Part shown: positions 55,276-64,000 of the stretch, one piece after another
Position numbering within the stretch: position 1 is the stretch's first letter
Layout: each line of letters opens with the position of its first letter
Assembly (NCBI RefSeq): GCF_025574465.1
Contig: NZ_JAOBPP010000020.1
Coordinates: forward strand, 352,549-416,548
Source: Kordiimonas aestuarii
GTDB lineage: Bacteria > Pseudomonadota > Alphaproteobacteria > Sphingomonadales > Kordiimonadaceae
Direction of reading: 5' to 3'
DNA: 64,000 nucleotides
Notes under the pieces: model-generated
Databases searched by the model: none
Told to the model about the DNA's origin: nothing
The model's input: the letters and a program-made list of their open reading frames with translations, nothing else
Position numbers and translations under genes: made by a program

Positions 55276-56523
55276 GTGCTGGCACGGGGATATGAATGGT
55301 CTGTCGCGATGCGCTATATGTTGGCGCGCAAGCGGGACCGGGTGATTTCCGTAACGGCGGTGCTTTCCGTTACCGCCATTGCTCTCGGCGTTACTGCCCT
55401 GATTGTGGTGATGGCCGTCATGAACGGTTTCCGTGCCGAACTGATGGACAAAATTCTGGGCTATCATGGCCATATTCTCATCCAAGGCTACGGCGGTAAG
55501 CTTTCGGGCTATGAGCAGATCATGGATGACCTGAAAGGTACCGACGGTATCGTCAAAATGATGCCGTTTAGCGAAAATCAGGTCATGGTTACGAATGAAG
55601 GTGAAGCCTGGGGCGCGATTGTCCGCGGCCTGCCTGATAATTTTTTTGATGCTGAAAAGCTCGGTATTGCCGAAGTGAAGGCTGGTAGTCTGAGCGCAGC
55701 ACCAGAAGAAGCCGGCCTCGTGCTTGGACACCAACTGGCTAACCGGCTACGGGTCACAGCGGGTGACAGGGTGACGATCGTCAGTCCCAAGTCAGTCCCG
55801 ACACCCTTTGGTTCCACACTTCGCTATCTCTCCTATCCCGTTGCAGCTGTTGTGGAAATTGGTGTTTACCAGTTTGATGAAAGCTTTATCGGTATGCCGC
55901 TAGGTGAGGCGCAGCGGTTTTTCCGCCTTGAGAATACAGTTGCCAATATTGAGCTGATGCTGACCGAGCCTGACGCTGTGGACACCGTTGGCCCTGAAAT
56001 CAGCGCGATCGTGGGCGAACGCGCATACGTACGTACATGGCGGTCGCTTAACCAAAGCCTTGTTGGTGCGCTGCAGACCGAGCGGGTGATGATGTTCCTG
56101 ATTGTTGGGTTGATCATTCTGGTTGCGGTGTTCAATATTTCTTCCAGCCTTTTCATGCTGGTGAAGGACAAGTCACCTGATATTGCCATCCTGCGTACCA
56201 TTGGTGCCACACAGGCCTCCATCAAGCGCATCTTTGTGACCATCGGGCTTGTGGTGGGGTCTGCTGGCATTATCTCGGGCGGTCTGCTGTCATGGTTGAT
56301 CATCGCCAACATAGAAGGAATCAAAAGTTTTATTGAGCGCGCGTTTGGTCTGCAGGTATGGGACCCGTCCGTGCGTTTTATCAGCAGCCTGCGCGCTGAA
56401 GTAAATCTTACGGAAGCCGGGCTAACCATCGGACTTGCACTGCTTCTGTCATTCGCGGCGACGATCATTCCGGCGCGGCGCGCTGCCAAGATCGATCCGG
56501 TGGAGGTTCTGCGCTATGAGTAA
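55276..56523 (+). CDS. lolC: lipoprotein-releasing ABC transporter permease LolC/E
   Basis: A 415-residue inner-membrane permease that, with LolD, sends lipoproteins to the outer membrane. Membrane segments are near residues 20-45 (SVTAVLSVTAIALGVTALIVVMAVMNGF), 270-295, 315-340 and 375-405, with the large periplasmic part between the first two. The core phrase GFRAELMDKILGYHGHI is conserved. Alphaproteobacteria generally have one permease serving for LolC and LolE; I use lolC for that reason. The start is GTG at 55276 with AGGGGAGGG before it. Overlaps lolD by eight bases. Confidence 0.92.
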   Translation: MLARGYEWSVAMRYMLARKRDRVISVTAVLSVTAIALGVTALIVVMAVMNGFRAELMDKILGYHGHILIQGYGGKLSGYEQIMDDLKGTDGIVKMMPFSENQVMVTNEGEAWGAIVRGLPDNFFDAEKLGIAEVKAGSLSAAPEEAGLVLGHQLANRLRVTAGDRVTIVSPKSVPTPFGSTLRYLSYPVAAVVEIGVYQFDESFIGMPLGEAQRFFRLENTVANIELMLTEPDAVDTVGPEISAIVGERAYVRTWRSLNQSLVGALQTERVMMFLIVGLIILVAVFNISSSLFMLVKDKSPDIAILRTIGATQASIKRIFVTIGLVVGSAGIISGGLLSWLIIANIEGIKSFIERAFGLQVWDPSVRFISSLRAEVNLTEAGLTIGLALLLSFAATIIPARRAAKIDPVEVLRYE

Positions 56524-57196
56524 TCCGGTTCTTGAACTTCAGGGCATCGAACGCGCGTTCCGTCAGGGCCACAAGGTTGTGGAGGTTCTACGCGGTATTG
56601 ATCTCAAAATAGGTCGTGGTGAACTGGTCGGGCTTGTGGGGGCTTCTGGCTCCGGTAAATCCACTTTGCTGCAGATTGCCGGGCTTCTAGACCCGACCGA
56701 TGCCGGCGTCGTCTATATCGCTGGGAATGACGCCACCAGCCTTAAAGACGATGCGCGGGCGGGCCTGCGGCAAAGCCAGCTTGGCTTTGTTTATCAATTT
56801 CATCACCTGTTGCCTGATTTTACGGCCATTGAAAACGTTGCCATGGCGCTGAGGATAGGGGGCGTGGGTGAAAAGGATGCCAATGAGCGCGCGCGGGAAA
56901 TCCTCGTGCGTGTTGGCCTCGAAGATCGGCTAGAGCATACCCCAAGTGAGCTCTCCGGCGGTGAACAGCAGCGGGTGGCGATCAGCCGCGCGCTTGTTGG
57001 GAACCCGGTGCTGCTCCTGGCGGATGAGCCGACCGGCAACCTCGACGAAAGCACCGCGGGCAAGGTGTTTGACCTGTTTGTCGAATTGGTGCGGGAGCGG
57101 GGACTTGCCGCCCTGATTGCCACTCATGATACCACGCTGGCGGCCAAAATGGACCGTCGTCATACCCTGCGCGAAGGCACCCTCCACGACACTTGA
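56516..57196 (+). CDS. lolD: lipoprotein-releasing ABC transporter ATPase LolD
   Basis: A 226-residue ABC ATPase. Walker A GASGSGKST near residue 42, Q-loop YQFHHLLPDFTAIENV near 90, signature LSGGEQQRVAISRAL near 145, Walker B LLLADEPTGNLDE near 165 and H-loop ATHD near 200. The conserved LolD motif near the Q-loop (FVYQFHHLLP) distinguishes it from other MacB-type ATPases. ATG at 56516 lies in the end of lolC, showing coupled translation. Confidence 0.95.
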   Translation: MSNPVLELQGIERAFRQGHKVVEVLRGIDLKIGRGELVGLVGASGSGKSTLLQIAGLLDPTDAGVVYIAGNDATSLKDDARAGLRQSQLGFVYQFHHLLPDFTAIENVAMALRIGGVGEKDANERAREILVRVGLEDRLEHTPSELSGGEQQRVAISRALVGNPVLLLADEPTGNLDESTAGKVFDLFVELVRERGLAALIATHDTTLAAKMDRRHTLREGTLHDT

Positions 57197-57254
57197 GTAT
57201 CACCCCTTGCCGGGGTAGTCTTGAGCCTCGGATTTCAGGGGAGAGGGTAATCTT

Positions 57255-57425
57255 ATGGAACACGCAGGGAGTGACCATAACTGGCTGGCTATTCTTGTTG
57301 TGGGCGGCGCGACGTTTTCCAACTATGCGTTTGAAAACCGTACTATCAGGCATTTCCTTATTCACATGGGCAACACTAGCATCGCTATGACACTGGCAGG
57401 TGGCATTCTGGCGGCATGGCGATAA
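57255..57425 (+). CDS. predicted small membrane protein, 56 residues
   Basis: A short frame between lolD and dnaE, from ATG 57255 with GGGGAGAGGG 7-14 bases before it. The peptide has two hydrophobic stretches (WLAILVVGGATFSNYAF near residue 10 and MGNTSIAMTLAGGILAAW near 38) separated by a basic-polar turn (ENRTIRHF). It resembles small membrane proteins but I do not recognise a family. The good ribosome binding site and reading through a conserved-looking gap support it; absence of a known family argues for caution. Confidence 0.5.
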   Translation: MEHAGSDHNWLAILVVGGATFSNYAFENRTIRHFLIHMGNTSIAMTLAGGILAAWR

Positions 57426-57450
57426 TATTTTAGAGTAAAGGGTTTTGGTT

Positions 57451-60400
57451 ATGAGCCACGCTGGCTTTGTTCATCTTCGTGTTCACACAGCCTATTCACT
57501 GTCCGAGGGTGCCATTCACGTCAAAGATCTCGTGCAGCAGTGTGTGGGCCACAAGATGCCTGCCGTGGCTGTGACGGACACGGACAATATGTTCGCCGCC
57601 CTTGAGTTTTCAAGCTATGCGACCGAAGCGGGCGTGCAGCCTGTCATCGGTGTGACCCTGCACGTGAGAAACCCTTACAAGGATCACACAGCAAAGGGCA
57701 AAAAGGCCGCAAAGCCCGATCAACTTGTACTGCTGGCGCAGAACGAAGCCGGCTATCAGAACCTGATGAAGATCGTCTCCAAAGCGCATCTAGAGAGTGA
57801 CCCACAAGACGGTGTGCAGTTTCCGTTCGAGAGTTTTGAAGGACTGACGGGCGACATCATTTGCCTGACGGGTGGTGTCTCGGGCCCAGTGGGCGCGCTT
57901 CTGGTGGAGGGCAACAAGGAAGCGGCAGAAAACTGCCTGCTTGATCTCAAGAAGCTTTTTCCCGGTGGCCTGTACGTTGAGATCGGCCGTCATGGCACCA
58001 GAGAGGAAGGAGCAACAGAAGAAGACTTCCTTGATTTTGCTTATGCTCATGAGTTGCCTGTCGTTGCGACCAACCAACCATTTTTTATTGGCCCTGACAT
58101 GTATGAGCCGCACGATGCGTTGCTGTGTATGGCCGAGAGCACTTATGTGGCCGTGCAGGACCGCAGGCGTTTGAATCCTGAATACCGGTTCAAGAACGCC
58201 GACGAGATGATTAGCCTCTTTAACGATCTCCCTGAAGCTATTGAAAATACGGTGAATATAGCTCGGCGCTGCGCCTTCAAGGTCGATAAAATTGATCCGC
58301 TGCTGCCAAACTTCACTAGCGGCATGGACGTATCGGAAGCGGACATGCTGCGGAAGGATTCCGAGGAGGGATTGCGCGAGCGGCTGAACTTCAAAGCGAA
58401 GGAAGAGGGGCTGACACCCGGCAGGGACCAGGAATGGGAAAAGGAATATTGGGACCGCCTCGATTATGAGCTGGGGATCATCAACCAGATGGGCTTCCCT
58501 GGCTACTTCCTGATCGTTGCGGACTTTATCCAGTGGGCCAAGGACCATGATATTCCGGTGGGGCCAGGCAGGGGCTCGGGTGCGGGGTCCGTGGTGGCAT
58601 GGGTGCTCAAGATCACCGACTTGGACCCGCTCAGGTTCTCGTTGCTGTTTGAGCGCTTCCTCAATCCAGAGCGGGTGTCCATGCCTGACTTTGATGTTGA
58701 TTTCTGTCAGGACAAGCGGGAGAAGGTGATCCGTTATGTGCAGGACAAATACGGTTACGACCATGTGGCCCAGATCATCACGTTTGGTAAATTGCAGGCC
58801 CGCGCGGTTGTGAAAGCCTGCGGCCGTGTAATGCAACAACCGCACGGACAGACGGATCGACTGTCAAAAATGATCCCGAATGACCCAGGCAACGCCATGA
58901 CATTGCAGGAAGCCATCGACAGCGAACCAAGGCTTCAGGCCGAAATCAACAATGACGAGCTTACTCGACGTGTGATGGAGCGCGCACTGAAGCTTGAAGG
59001 TTTTTATGCGCACTCATCGACCCACGCCGCAGGGGTGGTGATTGGTGACCGGCCACTTGATCAACTCGTGCCTTTGTACCGTGACCCAAAGTCCGACATG
59101 CCAGTGACCCAGTTCAACATGAAGTGGGTGGAACTCGCGGGGCTTGTGAAGTTTGACTTCCTTGGCCTCAAGACACTGACCGTGCTGGACCGTGCGGTCG
59201 ATTACATTCGTGAACGCGATATCGAGATTGACCTGCCGTCAGTACCGTTGGATGATCCTGCGTCCTATACCTTGCTGGCCGCAGGCGATACGGCGGGCGT
59301 GTTCCAGCTTGAGAGTACCGGCATGCGCGCGGTGCTGAAGGGCCTCAGGCCCGATAAGTTTGAGGATATTATCGCTATCGTGGCGCTCTATCGCCCCGGA
59401 CCGATGGACAACATTCCCACCTATGTAAACCGTAAGCACGGCCGGGAAGAGGTAGAATACCCCCACCCGATCCTTGAGGAGATACTTGGCGAAACCTATG
59501 GCGTCATCATCTATCAGGAACAGGTGATGCAGATCGCGCAGGTTATGTCAGGCTACAGCCTCGGCGAGGCCGATATTCTCAGGCGGGCCATGGGTAAAAA
59601 GATCCAGGCCGAAATGGACAAGCAGCGCGGCCGTTTCTGTGACGGTGCGGTCGAGCGTGGCATCGACAAGGAAAAGGCCAGCTATATTTTTGATCTGGTG
59701 ACCAAATTCGCAAGCTACGGTTTCAATAAGTCCCACGCGGCGGCTTATGCACTGGTAGCCTACCATACGGCATATTTGAAGGCGAACTATCCGGTTGAAT
59801 TCATGGCGGCCATCATGACGCTTGATTTGGGGAATACCGACAAGCTGGCTGCGTTCAAACAAGAACTGCAACGCTCAGAGATCCCGCTGCTTTTGCCCAA
59901 CATCAACCGTTCGGATGTGGCCTTTGTCGTTGAGAAGGTGGACGAGCTTTATTGTGATGAGGATGACCCGCGCCAGAACCGGGGTGTACGGTACGCACTA
60001 GGTGCCATTAAGGGCGTGGGTGAAAAAGCCATGGAAGGCATCGTGGCCGAACGCAAGGCCAACGGCGAGTTCAAGGATGTTTTTGACTTTGCCGAGCGTA
60101 TCGACCCCAAGCTATTGAATAAACGGCAGATGGAGCGGCTGGCTTCCGCGGGAGCGTTTGATTGCCTGTTACCGGACCGTGCGCAAGCCTATGCCGCATC
60201 CGAGATCATCATGCGTATTGCCCAGATGCAGGCCAAGGAGCGCGAGAGCGACCAGGTCAATCTGTTCGGCGGTGAGATGGCCAAGTCGGTCGACCGCCCA
60301 AGTCTGCCCGTGACGCGCGGATGGACGGACACGGAGACGCTGGAGAATGAAAAAAGCGCCGTGGGCTTTTATATCTCTGCCCACCCGCTTGATACCTATG

Positions 60401-60960
60401 AGACCATCCTTGAGCGGGAGCGTATTATCCCGGCGCGGGAGGTCTATCACGACCCGGGTCTCATTGGACAGACAGTGCGCATGGCGGGGGCTATAGCTGG
60501 CTACCGCGAGGGAAATACCAAACGGGGCAGCAAGTTTGGGAGGCTAACCCTGTCTGACCGATCTGATGCGTTTGAGATCATGGCGTTTGAGGATGACCTG
60601 GACGGGATACGGTCCCTTGTTGAGGACGGCGCACCAGTTGTTGTATCGGTCCAGATACGGAAGCGGGATGATGACGACAGCATCGGCCTGTCGCTGCGCG
60701 GCATCGAAAGCCTTGAGATGGTGGCCGCCCATTCAAGTAAGGGCCTGTTTATTGAAGTCGAGGAAAGCAAAACATTTGCGTCAGTGAAAGCTGCGCTTGA
60801 TCGTAAGTCCGGCGGTAAAGGCAAGGTGACTATTCGTGTGCCGGTGGCAGAGAATAAGCGTTTCGCCGAATTTCGGTTGAAAGGGGGATACAAGATTACC
60901 CCTGAGCTCAAACAAGCTGTCGCGGCCGAAATGGGTGTGTTGACGGTCGAGGAGGTTTGA
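57451..60960 (+). CDS. dnaE: DNA polymerase III alpha subunit
   Basis: A 1169-residue replicative polymerase of the C family. The N-terminal PHP domain has HLRVHTAYSLSEGA near residue 6. The palm contains the catalytic aspartates in SMPDFDVDFCQDKR near 409, the GPGRGSGAGSVVAW motif near 372, the FLGLKTLTV and YQEQVMQIAQ stretches and the helix-hairpin-helix region SYGFNKSHAAAYALVAYHTAYLK near 755. The C terminus has the OB fold and tau-binding part. I chose ATG at 57451; a TTG two codons before is possible. Length is normal. A NUDIX gene starts 3 bases after the stop. Confidence 0.98.
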   Translation: MSHAGFVHLRVHTAYSLSEGAIHVKDLVQQCVGHKMPAVAVTDTDNMFAALEFSSYATEAGVQPVIGVTLHVRNPYKDHTAKGKKAAKPDQLVLLAQNEAGYQNLMKIVSKAHLESDPQDGVQFPFESFEGLTGDIICLTGGVSGPVGALLVEGNKEAAENCLLDLKKLFPGGLYVEIGRHGTREEGATEEDFLDFAYAHELPVVATNQPFFIGPDMYEPHDALLCMAESTYVAVQDRRRLNPEYRFKNADEMISLFNDLPEAIENTVNIARRCAFKVDKIDPLLPNFTSGMDVSEADMLRKDSEEGLRERLNFKAKEEGLTPGRDQEWEKEYWDRLDYELGIINQMGFPGYFLIVADFIQWAKDHDIPVGPGRGSGAGSVVAWVLKITDLDPLRFSLLFERFLNPERVSMPDFDVDFCQDKREKVIRYVQDKYGYDHVAQIITFGKLQARAVVKACGRVMQQPHGQTDRLSKMIPNDPGNAMTLQEAIDSEPRLQAEINNDELTRRVMERALKLEGFYAHSSTHAAGVVIGDRPLDQLVPLYRDPKSDMPVTQFNMKWVELAGLVKFDFLGLKTLTVLDRAVDYIRERDIEIDLPSVPLDDPASYTLLAAGDTAGVFQLESTGMRAVLKGLRPDKFEDIIAIVALYRPGPMDNIPTYVNRKHGREEVEYPHPILEEILGETYGVIIYQEQVMQIAQVMSGYSLGEADILRRAMGKKIQAEMDKQRGRFCDGAVERGIDKEKASYIFDLVTKFASYGFNKSHAAAYALVAYHTAYLKANYPVEFMAAIMTLDLGNTDKLAAFKQELQRSEIPLLLPNINRSDVAFVVEKVDELYCDEDDPRQNRGVRYALGAIKGVGEKAMEGIVAERKANGEFKDVFDFAERIDPKLLNKRQMERLASAGAFDCLLPDRAQAYAASEIIMRIAQMQAKERESDQVNLFGGEMAKSVDRPSLPVTRGWTDTETLENEKSAVGFYISAHPLDTYETILERERIIPAREVYHDPGLIGQTVRMAGAIAGYREGNTKRGSKFGRLTLSDRSDAFEIMAFEDDLDGIRSLVEDGAPVVVSVQIRKRDDDDSIGLSLRGIESLEMVAAHSSKGLFIEVEESKTFASVKAALDRKSGGKGKVTIRVPVAENKRFAEFRLKGGYKITPELKQAVAAEMGVLTVEEV

Positions 60961-60963
60961 TAC

Positions 60964-61728
60964 ATGGCGGGCAAGATTGCGCCAGCGCTGCCGTCGGCGT
61001 CTATCATTCTGGTGCGAGACGGTAAGGCCGGGCTGGAAGTTCTGATGACCGAGCGCGCAAAAACCATGAAGTTTGCACCCGGCGCTTTCGTCTTCCCCGG
61101 CGGCAAGGTGGACAAGACCGACCAACAAAACTGGCGCTGGCAGGGCATTACCACCGGCCGCGGCGTGTTTCGTGACTTTGCGTTGCGCGTTGCAGCCTTA
61201 AGGGAGCTATACGAGGAAGTCGGCATCTTGCAGATTGACCGTGTGCGCCGGGCGTTTCTGGTTACGGGGCTACCGTTTTCCGATCTGGTCCGTTATTCCG
61301 GCGGGAAACTCGATATAGCAGGTATGGTACCCTTCGCCCACTGGGTGACGCCGGAGCCAATGCCAAGGCGTTTTGATACGCATTTCTATATTGCAGCTCA
61401 CAACGGCCAGGTTGCCCAGCACGACGGCAATGAAGCGGTATCACTCAAGTGGGTGTGCCCGCGCAAACTTCTCCAGGACTGGGAAGAAGACCGTGTACCG
61501 CTGATGTTCCCGACCCGCCTGAATCTGACCAAACTGGCGCGCGCCAGCACAGTCGCAGAAGCGCTGCGGCAGGCAAAACGCAGTCGCGTCGTGCGCACAT
61601 TGCCGGTTGTGAATATGTCTGCGGCAGGGATCAAACTTGAGATTGATCAGGCGACCGGATACGGCGTTACATCCGCCAGCGAAAAAGAATTGGTGGTTGA
61701 AGCCGGGGTTATTGCAAAAAAGCCTTGA
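60964..61728 (+). CDS. NUDIX hydrolase (NUDT19-like)
   Basis: A 254-residue protein. The Nudix box is spread: FPGGKVDKTD near residue 43 and, after an insertion, ALRELYEEVGIL near 78, with the REx2EE pattern for metal binding. The N-terminal part begins with PALPSASIILVRDGKAGLEVLM and the C-terminal half (RFDTHFYIAAHNGQV, FPTRLNLTKLARA) matches NUDT7/NUDT19-like coenzyme A diphosphatases; this is from memory of the family and not certain. It starts 3 bases after dnaE and is likely cotranscribed. Confidence 0.83.
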   Translation: MAGKIAPALPSASIILVRDGKAGLEVLMTERAKTMKFAPGAFVFPGGKVDKTDQQNWRWQGITTGRGVFRDFALRVAALRELYEEVGILQIDRVRRAFLVTGLPFSDLVRYSGGKLDIAGMVPFAHWVTPEPMPRRFDTHFYIAAHNGQVAQHDGNEAVSLKWVCPRKLLQDWEEDRVPLMFPTRLNLTKLARASTVAEALRQAKRSRVVRTLPVVNMSAAGIKLEIDQATGYGVTSASEKELVVEAGVIAKKP

Positions 61729-61777
61729 TCTTGGCGGTAAACGAGCCTATACGGGCCGCGACTTCACACGTGGGGTA

Positions 61778-61804
61778 GGCTTCCTGTCGAGTTGGCAGGC
61801 CGCC
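61778..61804 (+). promoter_or_regulatory. hairpin in rpsB leader
   Basis: GGC-TT-CCTG pairs with CAGG-CC-GCC across a 9-base loop, with a symmetric 2-base internal loop (TT opposite CC). The stem lies 70 bases before the rpsB start. S2 often represses its own operon through its leader; a role here is a guess. Confidence 0.28.
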
Positions 61805-61874
61805 ATCCGGTGTCAGCATCATGGTGATGTGGCGCAAACCCCGCGGAGGCTTGAACCGGAAAAGGAATAGAATT

Positions 61875-62729
61875 ATGGCGATGCCGCAAGTTGATATGCG
61901 CGCGCTGCTTGAAGCAGGCGTGCACTTTGGTCACCAGACCCACCGTTGGAACCCGAAAATGGCGCCGTTTATCTTCGGCGAGCGTAACGGCGTTCACATC
62001 ATCGACCTTTCGCAAACTGTACCGTACCTGACCCGTGCACTGCAAACTGTGCGCGAAGTTGTTGCAGGTGGTGGTCGCGTGCTTTTCGTAGGCACCAAGC
62101 GCCAGGCTTCCCCAATCATTGCTGAAGCTGCAAAGCGTTGTGGTCAATACTATGTAAACCACCGCTGGCTCGGTGGCATGATGACCAACTGGCAAACCAT
62201 CAGCCAGTCCATCAAGCGCCTGAAGCAGCTTGATGAGCAACTGAACCAGGAACATACTGGCCTGACCAAAAAAGAAACCCTGCAACTGACCCGTCTGCGC
62301 GACAAGCTTGAGCTTTCGCTCGGTGGTATTCAGGATATGGGTGGTCTGCCAGATATCCTCGTGATCGTGGACGTTATCGGCGATGATCTTGCAATTGCTG
62401 AAGCCAACCGTCTTGGTATTCCTGTTGTTGGCGTGATCGATACCAATTCCAAGCCTGACGGCGTGGACTACCCGATCCCGGGCAACGACGACGCGACCCG
62501 CGCGATCCGCCTCTATTGTGACTTGATCGCAGAAGCCGCCCTCGACGGCATCCAGGCAGAGCTGACGGCACAAGGCGTAGACCTTGGTGCTGCTGCTGAA
62601 GCGCCTGCAGAGAAAGCTGTTGTTGAGGCTGCAGAAGCTCCGGCTGAGGAAGCTGTTGCTGAAACGGCCGAGGCTCCTGCTGAAGAAGTGAAAGCGGAAA
62701 AAACCGCTGAAGCTGCAACCGCAGAGTAA
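61875..62729 (+). CDS. rpsB: 30S ribosomal protein S2 with acidic repeat tail
   Basis: A 284-residue protein. Residues 1-235 are a normal S2 core: [35 protein letters not shown] near residue 10 and [15 protein letters not shown] near 95, and [21 protein letters not shown] near 195. Residues 239-284 form an extra alanine/glutamate tail with three 12-residue repeats starting AEAPAE. S2 is a late-assembly protein that binds S1 on the 30S subunit. ATG at 61875 follows AAAGGAAT; an in-frame start further upstream would add 18 residues unlike S2. A hairpin lies between it and tsf. Confidence 0.97.
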   Translation: MAMPQVDMRALLEAGVHFGHQTHRWNPKMAPFIFGERNGVHIIDLSQTVPYLTRALQTVREVVAGGGRVLFVGTKRQASPIIAEAAKRCGQYYVNHRWLGGMMTNWQTISQSIKRLKQLDEQLNQEHTGLTKKETLQLTRLRDKLELSLGGIQDMGGLPDILVIVDVIGDDLAIAEANRLGIPVVGVIDTNSKPDGVDYPIPGNDDATRAIRLYCDLIAEAALDGIQAELTAQGVDLGAAAEAPAEKAVVEAAEAPAEEAVAETAEAPAEEVKAEKTAEAATAE

Positions 62730-62744
62730 CAATTCTCATCTACA

Positions 62745-62784
62745 TGCTCCCGGTGAGCCGTGTGCCCGCCGGGGGCATCGTTTT
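62745..62784 (+). terminator. hairpin between rpsB and tsf (attenuator-like)
   Basis: TGCTCCCGG pairs with CCGGGGGCA over nine bases (one G-T pair) and is followed by TCGTTTTA. The T run is interrupted, so it may only reduce transcription into tsf. Confidence 0.5.
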
Positions 62785-62832
62785 ACAGATTACCGATACT
62801 TTGGCCCCTGAAGGGCTGTAAGGGGAATACCA

Positions 62833-63759
62833 ATGGCACAAATTACCGCCGCTCTCGTTAAAGAACTGCGCGAACAATCTGGCGCAGGCATGATGGACTG
62901 TAAAAAAGCGCTCGCTGAAAACGATGGCAACCTCGAAGCCGCCGTTGACTGGCTGCGCACCAAGGGCCTTGCAGCCGCTGCGAAGAAATCTGGCCGTGTT
63001 GCTGCTGAAGGTCTCGTTGGCGTGAAAGCTGAAGGCAGCAAAGCTGCTGTTATCGAAGTGAACTCCGAGACGGACTTTGTTGCCCGCAACGAGAAGTTCC
63101 AGCAGTTTGTTGCAGACCTCGCAGGTGTCGCTTTTGAAGTTGGCACTGACGTTGAAGAAATCAAGGCAACGACCTACCCAGGCAAGACCAAGCCAGTTAG
63201 CGAAGTGCTGACAGACAGCATCGCAACGATCGGCGAGAATATGAATATTCGCCGTGCCGTTGTTCTTGAAGTCGAAAAAGGCCTTGTTGCTCCGTACGTG
63301 CACAACGCGGTCGCTGACGGCATGGGCAAGATCGCAGTATTGATCGCACTCAAGTCTGATGCAGGCGAAGACGTCCTGGCTCCACTTGGTAAACAGCTCG
63401 CCATGCATGTGGCTGCTGCTAACCCAGCGTCGCTTTCCGAAGCTGACCTCGATCAGGAACTGGTTGAGCGCGAGAAGCAGGTTCAGATCGAAAAAGCCAA
63501 AGAATCGGGTAAGCCGATGGAAATCATCGAGAAGATGATTGTTGGCCGTATGCGCAAATACTACGAAGAGGTTGTGCTTCTCAATCAGGTGTTTGTCATT
63601 GACGGTGAAACCAAGGTTGCCGACGTGATCAAGAAAGCCGCTAAAGACGCTGGTACTGACATCGAACTGGTTGCCTATGCCCGGGTTGAAATGGGTGAAG
63701 GCCTCGAGAAAAAAGAAGACGACTTCGCTGCAGAAGTTGCCGCTGCTGCTGGCGTATAA
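62833..63759 (+). CDS. tsf: translation elongation factor Ts
   Basis: A 308-residue guanine-nucleotide exchange factor for EF-Tu. The N-terminal UBA-like domain is [24 protein letters not shown] near residue 4, then the core with [16 protein letters not shown] near 76 which contacts EF-Tu (TDFVARN motif) and the C-terminal coiled-coil module. The ATG is preceded by AAGGGGAA. It follows rpsB as in nearly all bacteria and ends before a terminator, with pyrH beyond. Confidence 0.98.
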   Translation: MAQITAALVKELREQSGAGMMDCKKALAENDGNLEAAVDWLRTKGLAAAAKKSGRVAAEGLVGVKAEGSKAAVIEVNSETDFVARNEKFQQFVADLAGVAFEVGTDVEEIKATTYPGKTKPVSEVLTDSIATIGENMNIRRAVVLEVEKGLVAPYVHNAVADGMGKIAVLIALKSDAGEDVLAPLGKQLAMHVAAANPASLSEADLDQELVEREKQVQIEKAKESGKPMEIIEKMIVGRMRKYYEEVVLLNQVFVIDGETKVADVIKKAAKDAGTDIELVAYARVEMGEGLEKKEDDFAAEVAAAAGV

Positions 63760-63783
63760 GCCAATACAGCGTAAAACATTGTG

Positions 63784-63813
63784 AAAGCCCGGGAGTTCTC
63801 TCTCGGGCTTTTT
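63784..63813 (+). terminator. intrinsic terminator after tsf
   Basis: AAAGCCCG pairs with CGGGCTTT across 12 bases and runs into TTTTTC. Confidence 0.85.
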
Positions 63814-63964
63814 CTTGCGTGACGTTCGCGTTAATCACATGCAAATTGCAGCATGGGTAAATTATGCTTAAGTCTCGGAAAAATTTTAGATAAAACACGG
63901 TAGCCTTTGATGGCCCGAGCGGATAAGCTGCGGCGGGCTAATGGCACAGGGGAGAATTCAGGCG

Positions 63965-64000
63965 ATGTCCAGCGGGCCTAAATATAAACGCGTGCTTTTG
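63965..64000 (+). CDS. pyrH: start of uridylate kinase gene (partial)
   Basis: Twelve codons are visible, from ATG 63965 to the window edge: MSSGPKYKRVLL. UMP kinase genes start with a similar KYKRILLKLSGE phrase and lie directly after tsf in most bacteria. The ribosome binding site GGGGAG is 11-14 bases upstream. Identification rests on these few residues plus position. Confidence 0.75.
   Translation, partial: MSSGPKYKRVLL

Noticed and set aside
57193..57390. 65-codon frame starting at the lolD stop
   Set aside because: It has a poor start and no proper ribosome binding site; the frame at 57255 is better supported.

Overview
The window is a gene-dense, syntenic piece of an alphaproteobacterial chromosome. 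The signs are a plsX-ihfA-merR run, the mutAB-meaB operon, an unbroken nuoA-N operon followed by birA-coaX-rnj-mce-DUF1467-proS-lolCD-dnaE, the short (436 aa) mitochondrial-like ProRS, and tig-clpPX-lon-hupB. A marine Kordiimonas-like lineage would fit, but that is inference from gene order and protein style. No phage, transposon, integrase or CRISPR array is visible.

Layout. 1-1.4 kb: end of plsX, ihfA and a MerR regulator, with no fabH between plsX and ihfA. 1.4-3.8 kb: a SufR-like regulator divergent from a Rieske protein fused to a large helical domain; the shared intergenic region holds two inverted repeats and an overlapping short ORF. 3.9-10.1 kb: tRNA-Pro, a TauE-type permease, then methylmalonyl-CoA mutase and its GTPase. 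10-18.8 kb (minus strand): VOC protein, SDR, purF, cvpA, radA, an Mla-type ABC pair, an enoyl-CoA hydratase and a DEAD-box helicase. 18.9-24.7 kb: hydrolase, parE, two unrecognised small genes and glnB-glnA, preceded by a sigma54-type promoter and an NtrC-like site.

24.9-35 kb: tRNA-His, the NAD(P)HX repair enzyme, tRNA-Leu, trigger factor with a histone-like basic tail, clpP, clpX, lon, hupB, two identical tRNA-Val and two identical tRNA-Asp genes. 35.2-49.5 kb: complete 14-gene complex I operon. 49.5-53.5 kb: birA, coaX, RNase J, methylmalonyl-CoA epimerase and a DUF1467 membrane protein. 53.5-53.9 kb: the only gene-free stretch above 300 bases; it folds into a long interrupted hairpin resembling 6S RNA. 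53.9-64 kb: proS, lolC, lolD, a tiny membrane ORF, dnaE, a NUDIX hydrolase, rpsB with an acidic repeat tail, tsf and the first codons of pyrH.

Most genes are housekeeping. MutAB, MeaB and the distant epimerase together form the propionyl-CoA to succinyl-CoA branch. Tig, ClpXP, Lon and HU form the protein quality-control block. The least ordinary elements are the Rieske fusion locus, the trigger-factor tail, the S2 tail and the structured region before proS.
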